Source: Effrenium voratum
Lineage: Eukaryota; Sar; Dinophyceae; Suessiales; Symbiodiniaceae
Reading direction: 5' to 3'
Length of the DNA: 64,000 nt
Assembly (NCBI GenBank): GCA_963377175.1
Contig: CAUJNA010002768.1
Location: 435,001 to 499,000 of the forward strand
Every line of letters begins with the position of its first letter. The first letter of the stretch is position 1. Of this stretch, positions 11,204 through 22,074 are shown piece after piece. The position numbers and the translations under genes are program-made. The notes beneath the pieces were generated by a model. That model was given only the letters and a program-made list of their open reading frames with translations, did not search any database and was not told the origin of the DNA.

Positions 11204-13466
11204 GTCGACGTGCTTTCGGTTCCCAAAAAAAGAAAATCCATGTTTCGGGCTTTTAGCTGCATCAACTTTCTTTAGCAGCTTTGGCTTTCGAGCCATTGCT
11301 CGAGAAATCTGTGTGTGTCGATCAAATTTGCTCAAGGCTGATGGACAAATCCCATGGAGCACCAGTTGGGATGTATGAAGCCCTGCAAATTTTGGGATAC
11401 ACCTCAGAACCGGTGCAGGATTTTGTCCATCCACAACAGGTGTCCTCTTTAGGTTAGTTTGGTTCAATTAGATATAGACCACTCGAAACCACCCAAGAAG
11501 GCCTGGAATGCCGATTCGATTCCCCTGCAACTTGGCGATTCCCAGCCATGTGGTTCCTTAGGTTTTTAGAGGTTTTGAGTTAGTTTAGTGGTACGTAGTT
11601 TGACTGGGAATAGCCCGGTTCCGATGCTTCAAAGGACCGCATTAATTTTTGTGGGTTTCGGGTAGATCATTTTTTATAGCCGGTCTTGTTTGGTCCCTGG
11701 AGAAAATCCGCAATCGGCACCAGGCATTGGTGGATTATCCCATTTGCCGGATTCCATTGGTACGTTTTGTGGATTTTGTCCATCAGTTGTAGAATTGAGT
11801 CAACGTTCGGGACCATCTCACTTGTTTGCCGAATATTGATGAACATCAAATATGCAAAACTCCTTGATTTAGGATTGAACCCTGAGCAAGTGCATCGGGA
11901 CTTAAAATTCCTTGAAAGGGGGCGTTCAAGCAGAAATTTGGATGTCTTCCCTTTCAGGATTCGAGGTCCAATGGTATTGTTTTACCCAGAAGTCGACGAG
12001 CTTCGGCATGCTCGGGCTTCGAATCCCGCACACGGGATGTGAGCTTCCAAATCGGAACTCATAGGGTTCCCCTGAAGTCACGACGTATAAATCTGAAGTC
12101 AGCATGGTTGGAGTATCTAGATAGGTTGCCTGATTTTGGCTGGCAGCTCAAAACCAGAATGGACATCGACCGAACCGTGCCTGCCGCGCAACATGCAGCT
12201 TTAAATCTGAACCCAAACTTGTTTGCCGGCATGCTATATGCCGAGCCGAAAGAAGTTCAAGATCCGGTTCCCGCTCGGCTGCCCAATGCAAACCATGTTT
12301 ATTCCTCACCAAGGACTGTACGACTGCGAAGGCGAAACAACGGCCAACACGCCGTGGATGGACAAAATCCTGCACCACCTCAGAAACCTTGGAATGATTT
12401 GTTTGCCTGTAAATGCCTTCCAACAGTCGGTTCCCATGGTTTCAAAATAGTACGAAATGGATTTCACAACCATCCACGGCGGGGTCCAAGCAAGGAGCAA
12501 CGTTCTTTTGTTCCTGGTGCCGAAGGTTCAGTGTGACAATGCTCAGTATGGCTGTGGTCGGGTATTGGAGCGGATTGGGTCTTGGGGTTTTAGGCATCGG
12601 TTGGATCATCGTGTGAGTGAATTCGAATCAACAGGGCGAATGAAGCCGAAAGGGTTTGTCTGTTGAGTATAAAGTGCTGCAAAGCGTTGGTAAAATGGGA
12701 ACCAAAAGGCAGACCACGAAAATGTACCCTTTGAGACAATCATATACCAGTGTAAGTCTCTAGGTGCAGCTGAAGGAACCTACCCAGGTAATGAGGGAAG
12801 CCACCACTCCTCGAGTTCCTGGACACATTTTAGTGACCTTGTTTGTTCAATTCACTTCCCAGCATTGGATTGGGGATGTGACCGGACGAGCAAATAAGTT
12901 CAGGATAGCTCTGACGCTGCACATCGGCGGCTCGTATCGGATTGAGGCTACCCCTTTTTGGGACCCATAGTTTTCGCGGGAAACAAGAAGGACAAACATC
13001 ATTTGGGTCCCCTCTATGTTGGCACACACACACACACTCACATGCAATGGTCAATGGCTCGGGTCAGCTACAGCCCGCCCCTTTGCAAGACTCTCTTCGC
13101 GTAGTTTGGGGTTTCCAGCTCTCGCTTTCGCCGCAGAACCCGTCTTGCCCTTGCTGGGCAGCTAGGTTGCCAGACCTCCTGAAAGAACGCATCTCTTTTG
13201 TTTGCCCAATGGAGCCAATGGGCGGACAAGGTGAAGTCACATGAAAGCGGGCGGCCGAGTTGTTTGACGGGGGCCTTGCCTCAAGAAATGGACTCGGCGG
13301 TGTTGCGGGCTTCTCTTCCTTTTGGGAATTTGTTTGTTTGACGCAAAGGCCAGTTGGCCTGGGAAGTTTGCCGAAGTTCGACCAACATTCAAGCTTAAAA
13401 AAAAAACTGTGAGTGCCCTATGTTTGCTAGCGGCTCAGGTCATTTGTAGTCGCTTTGTGTTCGGCC

Positions 13467-13822
13467 ATGGATCGACTAGATGGCATCAAGGTCGACATCC
13501 TGGTTGCCCAGCAGAGCTTGCAGAAATGGGTCCATGATGGAACAGAGTATGTTATCGGGCAGGCAGGTCAAGCATATACCATCAGGGTGAGCAGGGCTCG
13601 GCTACCTGTGCGGGCTGCTTCTGCCGATGGCCGTATGGCGCCGGGTCAACCGGTGGCCTTGCGTGCCTTTGTGGATGGCAAGCGGGTGCTTTGCCGAGAG
13701 GCAGACTTCCTTCCGCTTTGGCCGAAGAAGTCCAGGACGCTTGGGTTTGAGAAAGCTGAGGTTCAAGGCTGGGGAACCGGAACCACTCCAAGAAGCATGA
13801 AATTCAGGTTGAAGCATACAGG
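13467..13822 (+). CDS. First exon of a DUF7918-like protein
   Basis: The start ATG follows TTTGTAG|TCGCTTTG and the frame opens MDRLDGIKVDILVAQQSLQK. It continues with YVIGQAGQAYTIRVSRAR and a later VALRAFVDGKRVLCREADF. The order (short beta-strand opening, 'Y.I....G..Y.IRV', then 'VDGK') resembles the N-terminal half of DUF7918, a beta-sandwich domain of unknown function known mainly from fungi. The resemblance is judged from memory of the family pattern and would need a profile search. A GT donor lies at CATACAG|GTCAGAAG, where I end the exon. The frame stays open to 14075, so read-through is possible. Likely partners are the exons at 14004, 14791, 15336, 15690 and 17813. Confidence 0.5.
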
Positions 13823-14003
13823 TCAGAAGGCACTGGTTCCCCAACTTGCATGCGACTCATGCTTTTTCAACAAATCCTGCAAAGTGGAACCTGTGGCTTG
13901 CCTCTTCAGCAAACGTTACGCGGCAGAAAAATGCTTCGGTCTATTTCACCTTGAGCCGCTCAACGCACGGATTTTCGACGGCTGCCCATCAACACCACTG
14001 CAG

Positions 14004-14118
14004 GACCTTCGAAGGATTCGAGGAACGTGTCCGTCGCACTCCCTTGGCGGACGGCGGCAGCGAGCGTTGCAATGACTTGCGGAGCTTTGAGTTTGTGATC
14101 CCGGAAGGCCGAGGATAG
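14004..14118 (+). CDS. Candidate second exon of the DUF7918-like gene
   Basis: The acceptor is CACTGCAG|GACC. The frame reads TFEGFEERVRRTPLADGG and then LRSFEFVIPEGRG, ordinary soluble-protein composition, before a TAG. A donor inside CCGGAAGGCCGAG is possible. The phase with the first exon was not confirmed. Confidence 0.4.
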
Positions 14119-14790
14119 AAAGCAGCTGTTGGAATCAAACTGAGTTACTGATGTTGCCGTATGGGGGTTGATGAAAAGGTCCGTGATACATGGGATGCCC
14201 ATTAAAAAAACAAAATCAAGATGAGATGTCCTGCTCAGCAGGCATATTGATCAACCCTTGTAATATATAATATATATGTTCTTACCTTGGTTGCCAAGGT
14301 CGATGCTCTTGCAATGGTTCAGGTAGTGTTCTTTTGCGTTATTTGTTTGGCAAACGTTGTTGGGTTCTGGTTTGGTGTTGTGTTTGACTTCGAGCCGTTG
14401 TTAAATTGCTTACATTGGCTTGGCTCCAAACAGCTTGAGATTCTGTTAAGAGACCTGGTGATCCCAGAGCATGTCTCAAAGCTGGTATTCAAACATACGT
14501 ACACGAGGTGTGTTTGTTTTAGGCAAAACGGCGTTTGTCCTTCTTCTTTCCAACCCCAAATGTTGGTTTTGGGGACATGTGTTACTGCTTGCATTCTCGT
14601 CTCGACTTGGATGTCTTGTGGAGCCGGTAGACTTGCGTCATCACCAGATGTTCGGTGATAAGCAGCAGTTTCCGGTAGATGCCAGTGGTATGCCTTCCAA
14701 GACATGACCTTGGTGAAGGTCAAAAAAAAGAAATAGCTGCGGTTCAATCTGGTCTTTTCCTCGAAACTTTCTCTTGTGACTTCGCGCAGG

Positions 14791-14860
14791 CGAAGTGGCT
14801 TCCGGATCTGAAGAGCAAAGATGTCACTTGGAGAGTCTTGAGGTGCCCTCCTGTCCACCG
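14791..14860 (+). CDS. Candidate exon of the DUF7918-like gene
   Basis: After CGCGCAG| the frame reads AKWLPDLKSKDVTWRVLR. There is a clear acceptor, but the donor is uncertain. It is short and tentative. Confidence 0.35.
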
Positions 14861-15335
14861 ACATGGAACCCACCAGAGGGCCTCTTTTGAAGGAAAATAG
14901 TCTTCTTGGACCCCTCAGTCAGGCATGTTAGTAACCAAGAGAATGTGCTTCTTCTGCTTCAGTGATTCGCGCGTTGTCCTGGTGTCATAGGTTCCCGGCC
15001 ACTCTCACACTTCCTTCTCCCAGCAATTAGCAGTGCTTTCCTGAATTTCAGAAAGTCCCGTTAGTGCCCCATCAGCGTTCCTCTAATTCTAGTAGTAAAG
15101 GCCACTTGGCGTATGACATCGGATAGCACGACGGTAGCTTCCATTTGCTTAAGAGAATGCACATGTATTCCCTATGTTTAAAACACATCTATGACTGGAA
15201 ATGGAGGGTCCCCTATTTTGAGGCAAAACCACATATGGCATGCGACATTCACTTATTCAACAGGGAAGTCGGGGATGCGTGAACCAGCACTTTGTAGATT
15301 GATCGGCTGAAAGCTGAGTAGTCTGAGGTGTGCAG

Positions 15336-15371
15336 GTGGAGATTTGGACTCTGGAGGAAATCAAGAGGAAG
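15336..15371 (+). CDS. 12-codon micro-exon
   Basis: The 36 bases between GTGTGCAG| and AAG|GTGAGT encode VEIWTLEEIKRK with canonical AG/GT borders on both sides. It probably belongs to the DUF7918-like gene by position. Confidence 0.45.
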
Positions 15372-15689
15372 GTGAGTCACCATGCTTGCAGTGTGGATGT
15401 CAACCGGATTGACGACCCAAGCATGCCGACCCTAACCGCGATTGAGCGGAAAAGGCATTGGGGAGCAGGGGAGGCGCCTATAGCTACAAGGCCAGACCAC
15501 GATCGAGAAATTTAACAGGACGCCTTCTGCAGGGAACAATTACATGGGTGTTTTGTAGGGTTCCTTTTTCTGGGGCTGTTTCGAAAAAGGAAGTAAAAGG
15601 AGCACCACGAGTTTGTGGGAGTCTACCTTTTTGAATAAAGATGTTTCAACAGCTGGCCCCCGAGGCCGGGAGAAGCAAGGACAATCGTG

Positions 15690-15800
15690 AGCCGCTCTGG
15701 CCCGGGATATCAGACCGATGTGGAGAAAGGCCTCAGGAAAGGCGATCTTCTTGATACCATCACCATCCGCTACGTTGGCCGCTACTCAGCGAAAAACGTT
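15690..15800 (+). CDS. Candidate exon, DUF7918-like gene
   Basis: The frame reads SRSGPGYQTDVEKGLRKGD and then LLDTITIRYVGRYSAKNV. The 'TI.YVGRYS' strand-like segment looks genuinely coding and runs straight into the GT-rich repeat at about 15811, so its 3' boundary must lie close to that border. An upstream AG at GCAAG|GACAATCG is possible. Confidence 0.4.
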
Positions 15801-15810
15801 AGAACACGCA

Positions 15811-16521
15811 TGTGTGTGTGTGTGTGTGTTGTGCGTGTGTTGTGTGTGTGTGTGTGGTTGTGTGTTGTGTTGTGTGTTGTGTGTGTGTGTGGTTGTGTGT
15901 TGTGTTGTGTGTTGTGTGTGTGTGTGTGTGGTTGTGTGTGTGTGTGTGGTTGTGTGTTGGGTTGTGTTGCGTTGTGTGTTGTGTTGTGTTGGGTTGTGTT
16001 GCGTTGTGTGTTGTGTTGTGTTGTGTTGTGTTGGGTTGTGTTGCGTTGTGTTGTGTGTTTGTGTGTCTCTGTGTCGCCTCTGTGTCTCTGTGTGTCTCTG
16101 TGTGTCTCTGTGTATTTCTGTGTGTCTCTGTGTGTTTCTGTGTGTCTCTGTGTGTCTCTGTGTGTCTGAGTGTCTTCTCTGTGTCTTCTCTGTGTCTTCT
16201 CTGTGTCCTCTCTGTGTCTTCTCTGTGTCTCTGTGTCGCCTCTGTGTCGCCTCTGTGTGTCTCTGTGTGTCTCTGTGTGTCTCTGTGTGTCTCTGTGTGT
16301 CTCTGTGTGTCTCTGTGTGTCTCTGTGTGTCTCTGTGTGTCTCTGTGTCTGTCTCTGTGTGTCTCTGTGTCTGTGTGTCTGTGTCTGTGTCTGCGTTTGT
16401 TTTTGGGGCCCCCACAATGATGGGTCCGCTCGCCCTCCCGGCCCCGCCCGCGCCCGCCCGCCCGCCCGCAGGCCCGCCCGCCCACCAGCACCCACCCACC
16501 AACACATACACAACACACACA

Positions 16522-16553
<32 letters not shown>

Positions 16554-16605
16554 GACACGCACACACACACACACACCCACCCGCCCGCCCGCCCGCCCGC
16601 CCGCC

Positions 16606-16665
<60 letters not shown>

Positions 16666-17640
16666 CGAACGCGCACACACGCGCACGCACACGCACACGC
16701 ACACGCGCACGCACGCACGCACACACACGCACACACCCACACCCGCACCCGCACGCACGCACGCACCCACCCACTCACGCACCGACGCAGCCACGCACCC
16801 ATGCACCCACGTACGCACGGACGCACACGCGCACATGCACCTGTTCCTGCACCTGCGCCAATGCGCATGCACATGCGCATGCGCATGCGCATACACATAC
16901 CCATACACCTACGCATACACAGAATCATGCACACACCCGCACCCACCCGCACACGCAGGCGCACACACACACAGACCCACACATACACACACATACACAC
17001 ACACACACACACCAATCACACCCACACACACACACACACGCCACACGCACACGCACACGTGCACGCGCACGCGCGCGCGCTCCCGTGCACGCGCACACCT
17101 GCACCCGGACACACGCGCACACGCACACGCGCGCACGCGCGCGCGCGCGCACCTGCAAACAAACAAACAAGCAACCAATGAATTAAGCCAACAAACAAGC
17201 ACACGCAGACAGCAGCCATCACCACACACCACGCACCACCCGCTGCACACCAGACATTCACACACACAGAGGCACACAGTGCTCACACATACGTGGACAA
17301 CCACACACACAAAAACAAGCACAAGCAACACACACAAACAAACACACACAAGCACACAAACACACAAACAAACACAAGCACACACAAGCACAAGCGCAAA
17401 CACAAACACAGACAGACACACACACACACACACGAACACACAAACACGCGCAAACACTCACAAACCAACAGACGCGCAAGTTCGCACAAATGCACAAACG
17501 CACAGAACAACAGACTCGCAAACACATGAGCGCACAAACACACAAGCGCAGAAGCGCACAATGGAACAATCGCACGAGCGCACAAACACACGAGCGAGCG
17601 TGCAAGCAAACGCACAAGCACACAAACACACAAATCTTCC
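15811..17640. repeat. 1.8-kb GT-rich to CA-rich strand-switching simple-sequence block
   Basis: From 15811 to about 16395 the + strand is GT-rich (GTGT, GTTGTGTTG, then TCTCTGTG octamers). After a CG-rich hinge (about 16405-16500) it becomes CA-rich with ACGC arrays and diverse CA-based repeats to 17640. The two arms have complementary base bias, so intrastrand pairing is possible. All long ORFs here (up to 487 aa) are repeat translations. Confidence 0.95.
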
Positions 17641-17812
17641 CTGCTGCAAACCAAGTATGGCCGGGCGTCCTTCAAACTATGCAGAGTTCAGGGCCGAACG
17701 CATCAGCGTCCGGAAAACCAGCCCAGCTCATATCCAACAAACAAATATGGACACTCAGACGTTCAATCGGGCTTCTTTTCCCGAGGCGAAGAAGCCACAC
17801 GCCTACAGCGGA

Positions 17813-17931
17813 TGGCTGGGGATTCAGCGCTGCCCGCCCCAGCTGTTTCATGGGCCGGGGCGTTTGGAGCTTTGCCAAGAGACTTGGACTTAGAGAACAG
17901 AATGCTCAAATGTATATCTGATCTTGTTTGA
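17813..17931 (+). CDS. Candidate terminal exon
   Basis: One frame reads MAGDSALPAPAVSWAGAFG and then ALPRDLDLENRMLKCISDLV before TGA. The end is compatible with a C-terminal helix. Two other frames are also open, so frame choice is a judgement. By position it could finish the DUF7918-like gene, whose introns would include the whole 15.8-17.6 kb repeat. Confidence 0.3.
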
Positions 17932-18146
17932 ATGTAGTATCCGAATTTTGCTTTGCGATGTTATATTGCATGCTTTGTACTTTCCAAGCAAGAGACATGC
18001 AAACACATTGAGGTCCCCGGAAGGTCTTCGAGGGCTTTATCGTGGTTTTACAATTGCTTCATATTTGCTTTTCAACGTTTCGGTAGTGCGGTATTTTCTT
18101 GTCGTTTTGGGGGATCATGCCATTCTATGCTGCTCGTCGGACTCAG

Positions 18147-18742
18147 GAGATGGATGTCAAATCGTGGTGGATGCCATGAACGTGGCCAACTATTTCGGCG
18201 CACAGGGGGATACTGCCGTCCTTCCTCTTCTTTTGCAAGAGTTGTCTGCCCGCGTGCCAGCCGCCCGGATAGTCCTGGTCTTCCCCATTTCTGAGGCTCA
18301 AAGACTAGACACGCGCAGCCTGAGGGAGCGCTTCAGGAACTCGAGCCTTTGCTGCTGCCCAAACGGCATGCACGACGACGTCTTGGCATTGCAAGAGGCA
18401 GCAGCGCCAGGGGCAAGGAGTTGTATACTATCCAATGACCGATTTCAGGATCACATCGATCAAGGAGATGTTTCCAGTGAGTGGGTTTCCAAATTCCGGG
18501 TGGCGTTTGAGGTGCGCGGAAATGAAATCACCTTCCGCCCGCCGCTGCCCTGGACAGACCTTGCTGCCTTTGTTGCGGCGTTGCCGCTGCAAGGGCAGGC
18601 ATTGGCTTCCGCAAGTGCACCTGAAGAAGCCTTGCCGCAAGCAGCGCGTGCGGCGGAGGCAAATCCAGGAGTGACAGTTGAAACGACAAGCCCGGCACGG
18701 AGTTTACAGAACCGTAATCAACTACGCCCAACTCAGCATTGA
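18147..18742 (+). CDS. NYN-domain (Zc3h12a/Regnase-like) ribonuclease, exon
   Basis: The acceptor ACTCAG|GAGATGG precedes a frame reading CQIVVDAMNVANYFG, then IVLVFPISEAQRLD, MHDDVLALQEAA, and CILSNDRFQDH. These match the acidic catalytic set of the PIN-like NYN/Zc3h12a RNases: D..N in the first strand (Asp at 18170-18172), a D-D pair (18374-18379), and the S-N-D...D motif (Asp at 18437-18439 plus Asp four residues later). The last part reads WVSKFRVAFEVRGNEITFRP, as in the family's end. Expected function is a Mg-dependent endoribonuclease acting on RNA stem-loops in the cytoplasm; that is family knowledge, not seen here. After the domain comes an Ala-rich tail and a stop at 18740, or an internal donor. 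The frame is open upstream to 17924, but that part is probably intron. Confidence 0.8.
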
Positions 18743-18870
18743 TCTTCAGTTATGTGACGTTTTGAAAACCGCGGGTGAAATAGATTGACAAGGTTGACGT
18801 GAAAGTGCCCATCTATGAATACCTTGGTGCAAATTTGCTAATGAACATCTAGACACATGCCCATCTCCAG

Positions 18871-18926
18871 GAGACGTCGACGCCGTAGAGGCGGAAATGC
18901 TGCGTTTGGCCCTTCAAGACTCTTGA
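18871..18926 (+). CDS. Candidate terminal exon with a UIM-like helix
   Basis: After CATCTCCAG| the frame reads DVDAVEAEMLRLALQDS followed by TGA. The pattern acidic-x-Met-Leu-x-x-Ala-Leu-x-x-Ser matches the ubiquitin-interacting motif. It lies 130 bp after the NYN exon and could be its C-terminal exon, giving an NYN-UIM protein. The join was not proved. Confidence 0.45.
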
Positions 18927-19072
18927 CATTGATCTTAAAGGATTAGGGTCGGAGTCTCTCTACAGGGCACAAAGGGACCACTGTTTGTTTCGGATTGTTG
19001 AAGAGTTATTCAGCACCCTCTTCCGGGCTTTCACTACCCATGTTATGAGATTCTAAGGAGAGCGAATGGGCC

Positions 19073-19216
19073 ATGGAGGACGCCGATCTGGATTGGGCTG
19101 TGGCTGCTAGTTTGCAGGAGGCGGATGTTGTGGAGGAAAACATGTGGCGCTTCGCAATGGAAGACGCTTGGCGTTTGCCACGTGGAGATTGTTCTGCAAT
19201 AGTTCATACCATTCGG
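19073..19216 (+). CDS. Candidate exon with UIM-like motif(s)
   Basis: The frame from ATG reads MEDADLDWAVAASLQEAD and then VVEENMWRFAMEDAWRLP, ending at a clean GTATGG donor (ATTCGG|GTATGG). The first helix fits the UIM consensus (acidic, Leu, Ala, Ser-Leu-x-Glu). The second is a weaker match. It may start a gene or be internal, and the upstream AG at GGAGAG is an alternative boundary. Confidence 0.5.
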
Positions 19217-19335
19217 GTATGGATGTATAATATAAATATAGATATAAATATAAGTAGATATATGTATGTATTGTACATATTTATGTATATGTATGCTTGG
19301 ACGAATGCCCTTCTGCATAAACACCCCCCCTCGAT

Positions 19336-19460
19336 ATGCGGGACAGAGTGCGCGACAAAGTCCGGGACAAAGTTTTCGGAAAAAGTGCGGGACAAACTGC
19401 TGGACAAATCGTTGTCCGGCAAGTTGTCGTTGTCCGGAGGGTTGTCCGCGCACTTTGCCG
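19336..19460. repeat. GGACAAA / TTTGTCC inverted-repeat cluster
   Basis: Several GACAAA-type words (from ~19348) are followed by their complements TTGTCC (to ~19450). AGTGCGCGACA near the start pairs with TGTCCGCGCACT near the end with one bulge. It could fold into a long hairpin. It lies just before the polypyrimidine block. Confidence 0.6.
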
Positions 19461-19509
19461 AGATTTATGCTGCAAACCCCCCTCCCGCGAGAATACTTCC
19501 CTCCGAGTG

Positions 19510-21310
19510 ATTCCCGAGTGGTTTCCGAGAGGGCCTTTCCCCCCCTGAGATCTTCTCCATTTTGCTCCCTAAAATCTGTTCCTCCCCTTTCCCTGTCCAG
19601 ATCCTTTCCCCTAATGCCTTTCCCCCCCAAGGTCTTCTCCCTTCTCCTCCCAAAGATCTTTTCCCCGGCCTTTCCCCCCTCTCGAGATCTTCTCCCTTTT
19701 CCTCGCTAAGATCTTTTCCCCCGTTTCCCTGTTGAGATCCTTTCCCCCTTTCCCCCCTAGACCTTTCCCCCCCTGAGATCTTCTCCCTTTTGCTCCCTAA
19801 AATATTTTCCCCCCCCTTCCCTGTCGACCCCTTTCTCTGTTGAGATCCTGTTCCCCCTTTCCCCTCTGGGAGGAAAAGGGAGAAGATCTCAGGGGGAAAG
19901 GGAGCAAAAGGATCTCAGGGGGGAAAGGCCTTTGGGGGGAAAGGGGGGAAAGGATCTCAACACGCAAGGGGGAAAAAATCTTAGGGAGGAAAAGGGAAAA
20001 GATCTCAGGAAAACAAGCCTTAGGGTGGAAAGGGGGGCAAGGATCTCAAGAGGGAAGGGGGGGGGGGGAAAAGATCTTGGGGAGGAACTCGCGAGAAGAT
20101 GTCAGGGGGGGAAAGGCCTTAGGGGGGAAAGGGGGAAAGGATCTCAACAGGGAAAGGGGGGAAAGATCTTAGGGAGGAAAAGGGAGAAGACCTTGGGGGG
20201 AAAAGACCTTAGGGGGGAAAGGGGGGAACAGGGAAAGGGGGGAAAAGATCTCAGCGAGGAAAATGGGGAAGATCTGGGGGGGGAAAGGCCTTGAAGATCT
20301 TTTCCCCCCTTTCCCTGTTGAGATCCAGTCCCCCCCTTTCCCCCCTAAGGCCTTTCCCCCCCCTCGAGATCTTCTCCCTTTTCCTCGCTAAGATCTTTTC
20401 CCCCGTTTCCCTGTTGAGATCCTTTCCCCCCTTTCCCTCCTTTCCCCCCTAAGGTCTTTTCTTCTCCCTTTTCCTCCCTAAGATCTTTTCCCCTCTCCCG
20501 GTGAGATCCTATCCCCCCTTTCCCCCCTAAGGCCTTTCCCCCCCTGAGATCTTCTCCCTTTTGCTCCCTAAAATATTTTCCTCCCCCTTCCCTGTCAAGA
20601 TCCTTTGCCCCCCAAGGCCTTTCCCCCCCCCCCCCCCCAAGATCTTCTCGCTTCTCCTCAAGATCTTCCCCCCCCCCTTCCCTGTCCAGATCCTTCCCCC
20701 CCTTTCCCCCCTAAGGCTTTTTTTCTCCTGAGATCTTTTCCCTTTTCCTCCCTAAGATCTTTTCCCCCCTTCCCTGTTGAGATCCTTTCCCCCCTTTCCC
20801 CCCTAAGGCCTTCCCCCCCCTGCGATCTTCTCCCTTTTCCTCCCTAAGATCTTTTCCCCCCTTCCCTGTTGAGATCCTTTCCCCCCTTTCCCCCCTGAGG
20901 CCTTTCCCCCCCTGAGATCTTCTCCCTTTTGCTCCCTAAAATGTGTTCCTCCCCTTTCCTTGTTGAGATCCTTTCCCCCCTTTCCCCCCTAAGGCCTTTC
21001 CCCCCCTGAGATCTTCTCGCTTTTCCTCCCTAAGATCTTTTCCCCCCCCCTTCCCGGTTGAGATCCTTTCCCCCGCTTTCCCCCCTAAGGCCTTTTCAGA
21101 TCTTCTCCCTTTTCCTCCCGAAGATCTGTTCCCCTCTTTTTTTGTGTTGAGATCCTTTCCCCCTTTCCCCCGGCCCTTCCCCCCCCCTCAGATCTTCTCC
21201 CTTTTCCTCGCGAAGATCTTAAGGCCCTTTGTCCCCTCAGACCTCTCCGACGATCTTCTCCCCAGTTCCCCCCTTAAAATCTGTTTCCCCCCTTTCCCCC
21301 GAAGATCTTT
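19510..21310. repeat. Polypyrimidine/polypurine minisatellite with inverted central segment
   Basis: Repeating modules such as CCTTTCCCCCCTAAGG, GAGATCTTCTCCCTTTTCCT and CCCTAAGATCTTTTCCCC occur on the + strand at 19510-19865 and 20295-21310. Between them (19866-20294) the same modules are inverted (purine-rich + strand). Module length is roughly 80-90 bp with many embedded AGATCT sites. No coding potential is credible. Confidence 0.95.
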
Positions 21311-21969
21311 TCCTTCACTTTCCTTCACTTTCCTTCACTTCGGCTCATGTCCCTGTATGTCTGTTTTTGTTCCTTTTCTTTCACTTCATGCCATTCATTT
21401 CCATGCGGTTTCCCCGGCAACATCATCCCCAGCAATACTTGCATCATCCGCATCATTGGCAGGCGCTGATGCGGATGATGCAGGGGATGCTGGCGATGTT
21501 GTCCAGGAGATGCTAAGGATGCAAAAACGGACCCCCCCAATGTTTTTACGCAACTGTGTCCCAGAGGAAAGGATTTAGAAGACGTCTTGGAATCACCGCC
21601 CCCAACCGTGCCCTGGGGAGGGGTAAGGGGAGGGGTAACACGTAAAGAAGTAAGGAGCATTTCTTATGTCCAACACGCCGCCTGTTGTCGGGGGATATCT
21701 ACATATTAATATATTTTGTTATGTATGTCTGGATTTTTTAATTTGCTTAGTTATTTGTATACCAGCCAACTGTAGCTGGAACACGCATGCTTCAAGTGCT
21801 TCCCACCAATCAGTCTGCAAATGTGGCAATTGCGGGGGTATTTGTCCCCCGTAACATTTTGAAAGAACCGGATGCGTCGAAGGGCTCTTTCTCCAGTTCT
21901 TAACAACACTGCCTCGCCTTGCTGCTCTAACTGGAAGGCCAAACATATCCGTTTTTGAAAGTTTGAATG

Positions 21970-22074
21970 ATGGATTGTGAGGACTTCAGACCCGCCTTGC
22001 CAGAGGAGGAGCCTGATTTGGCCTGGGCAATTGCTGCCAGTTGGGCAGAGCGCGGTGTTGCTATGGGCAACTGA
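21970..22074 (+). CDS. Candidate exon with a UIM-like helix
   Basis: The frame reads MDCEDFRPALPEEEPDLAW and then AIAASWAERGVAMGN before a stop. 'EEEPDLAWAIAASWAE' follows the UIM pattern and closely resembles 'DADLDWAVAASLQE' at 19073, suggesting exon duplication. An AG acceptor at GACTTCAG is an alternative start. Confidence 0.4.
   Translation: MDCEDFRPALPEEEPDLAWAIAASWAERGVAMGN

Noticed and set aside
15718..17186. Open frames of 330-490 aa on both strands, Cys/Val- or His/Thr-rich
   Set aside because: They coincide exactly with the GT/CA simple-sequence block; only the first ~30 codons (about 15690-15800) look coding.
17995..18070. SPEGLRGLYRGF, resembling a mitochondrial carrier motif, upstream of the NYN domain
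   Set aside because: Single short match without neighbouring carrier elements; lies before the NYN acceptor in probable intron. Could be a carrier fragment but is not supportable.
19840..20294. Lys/Gly/Glu-rich ORFs of 110-120 aa
   Set aside because: Translation of the inverted polypurine segment.
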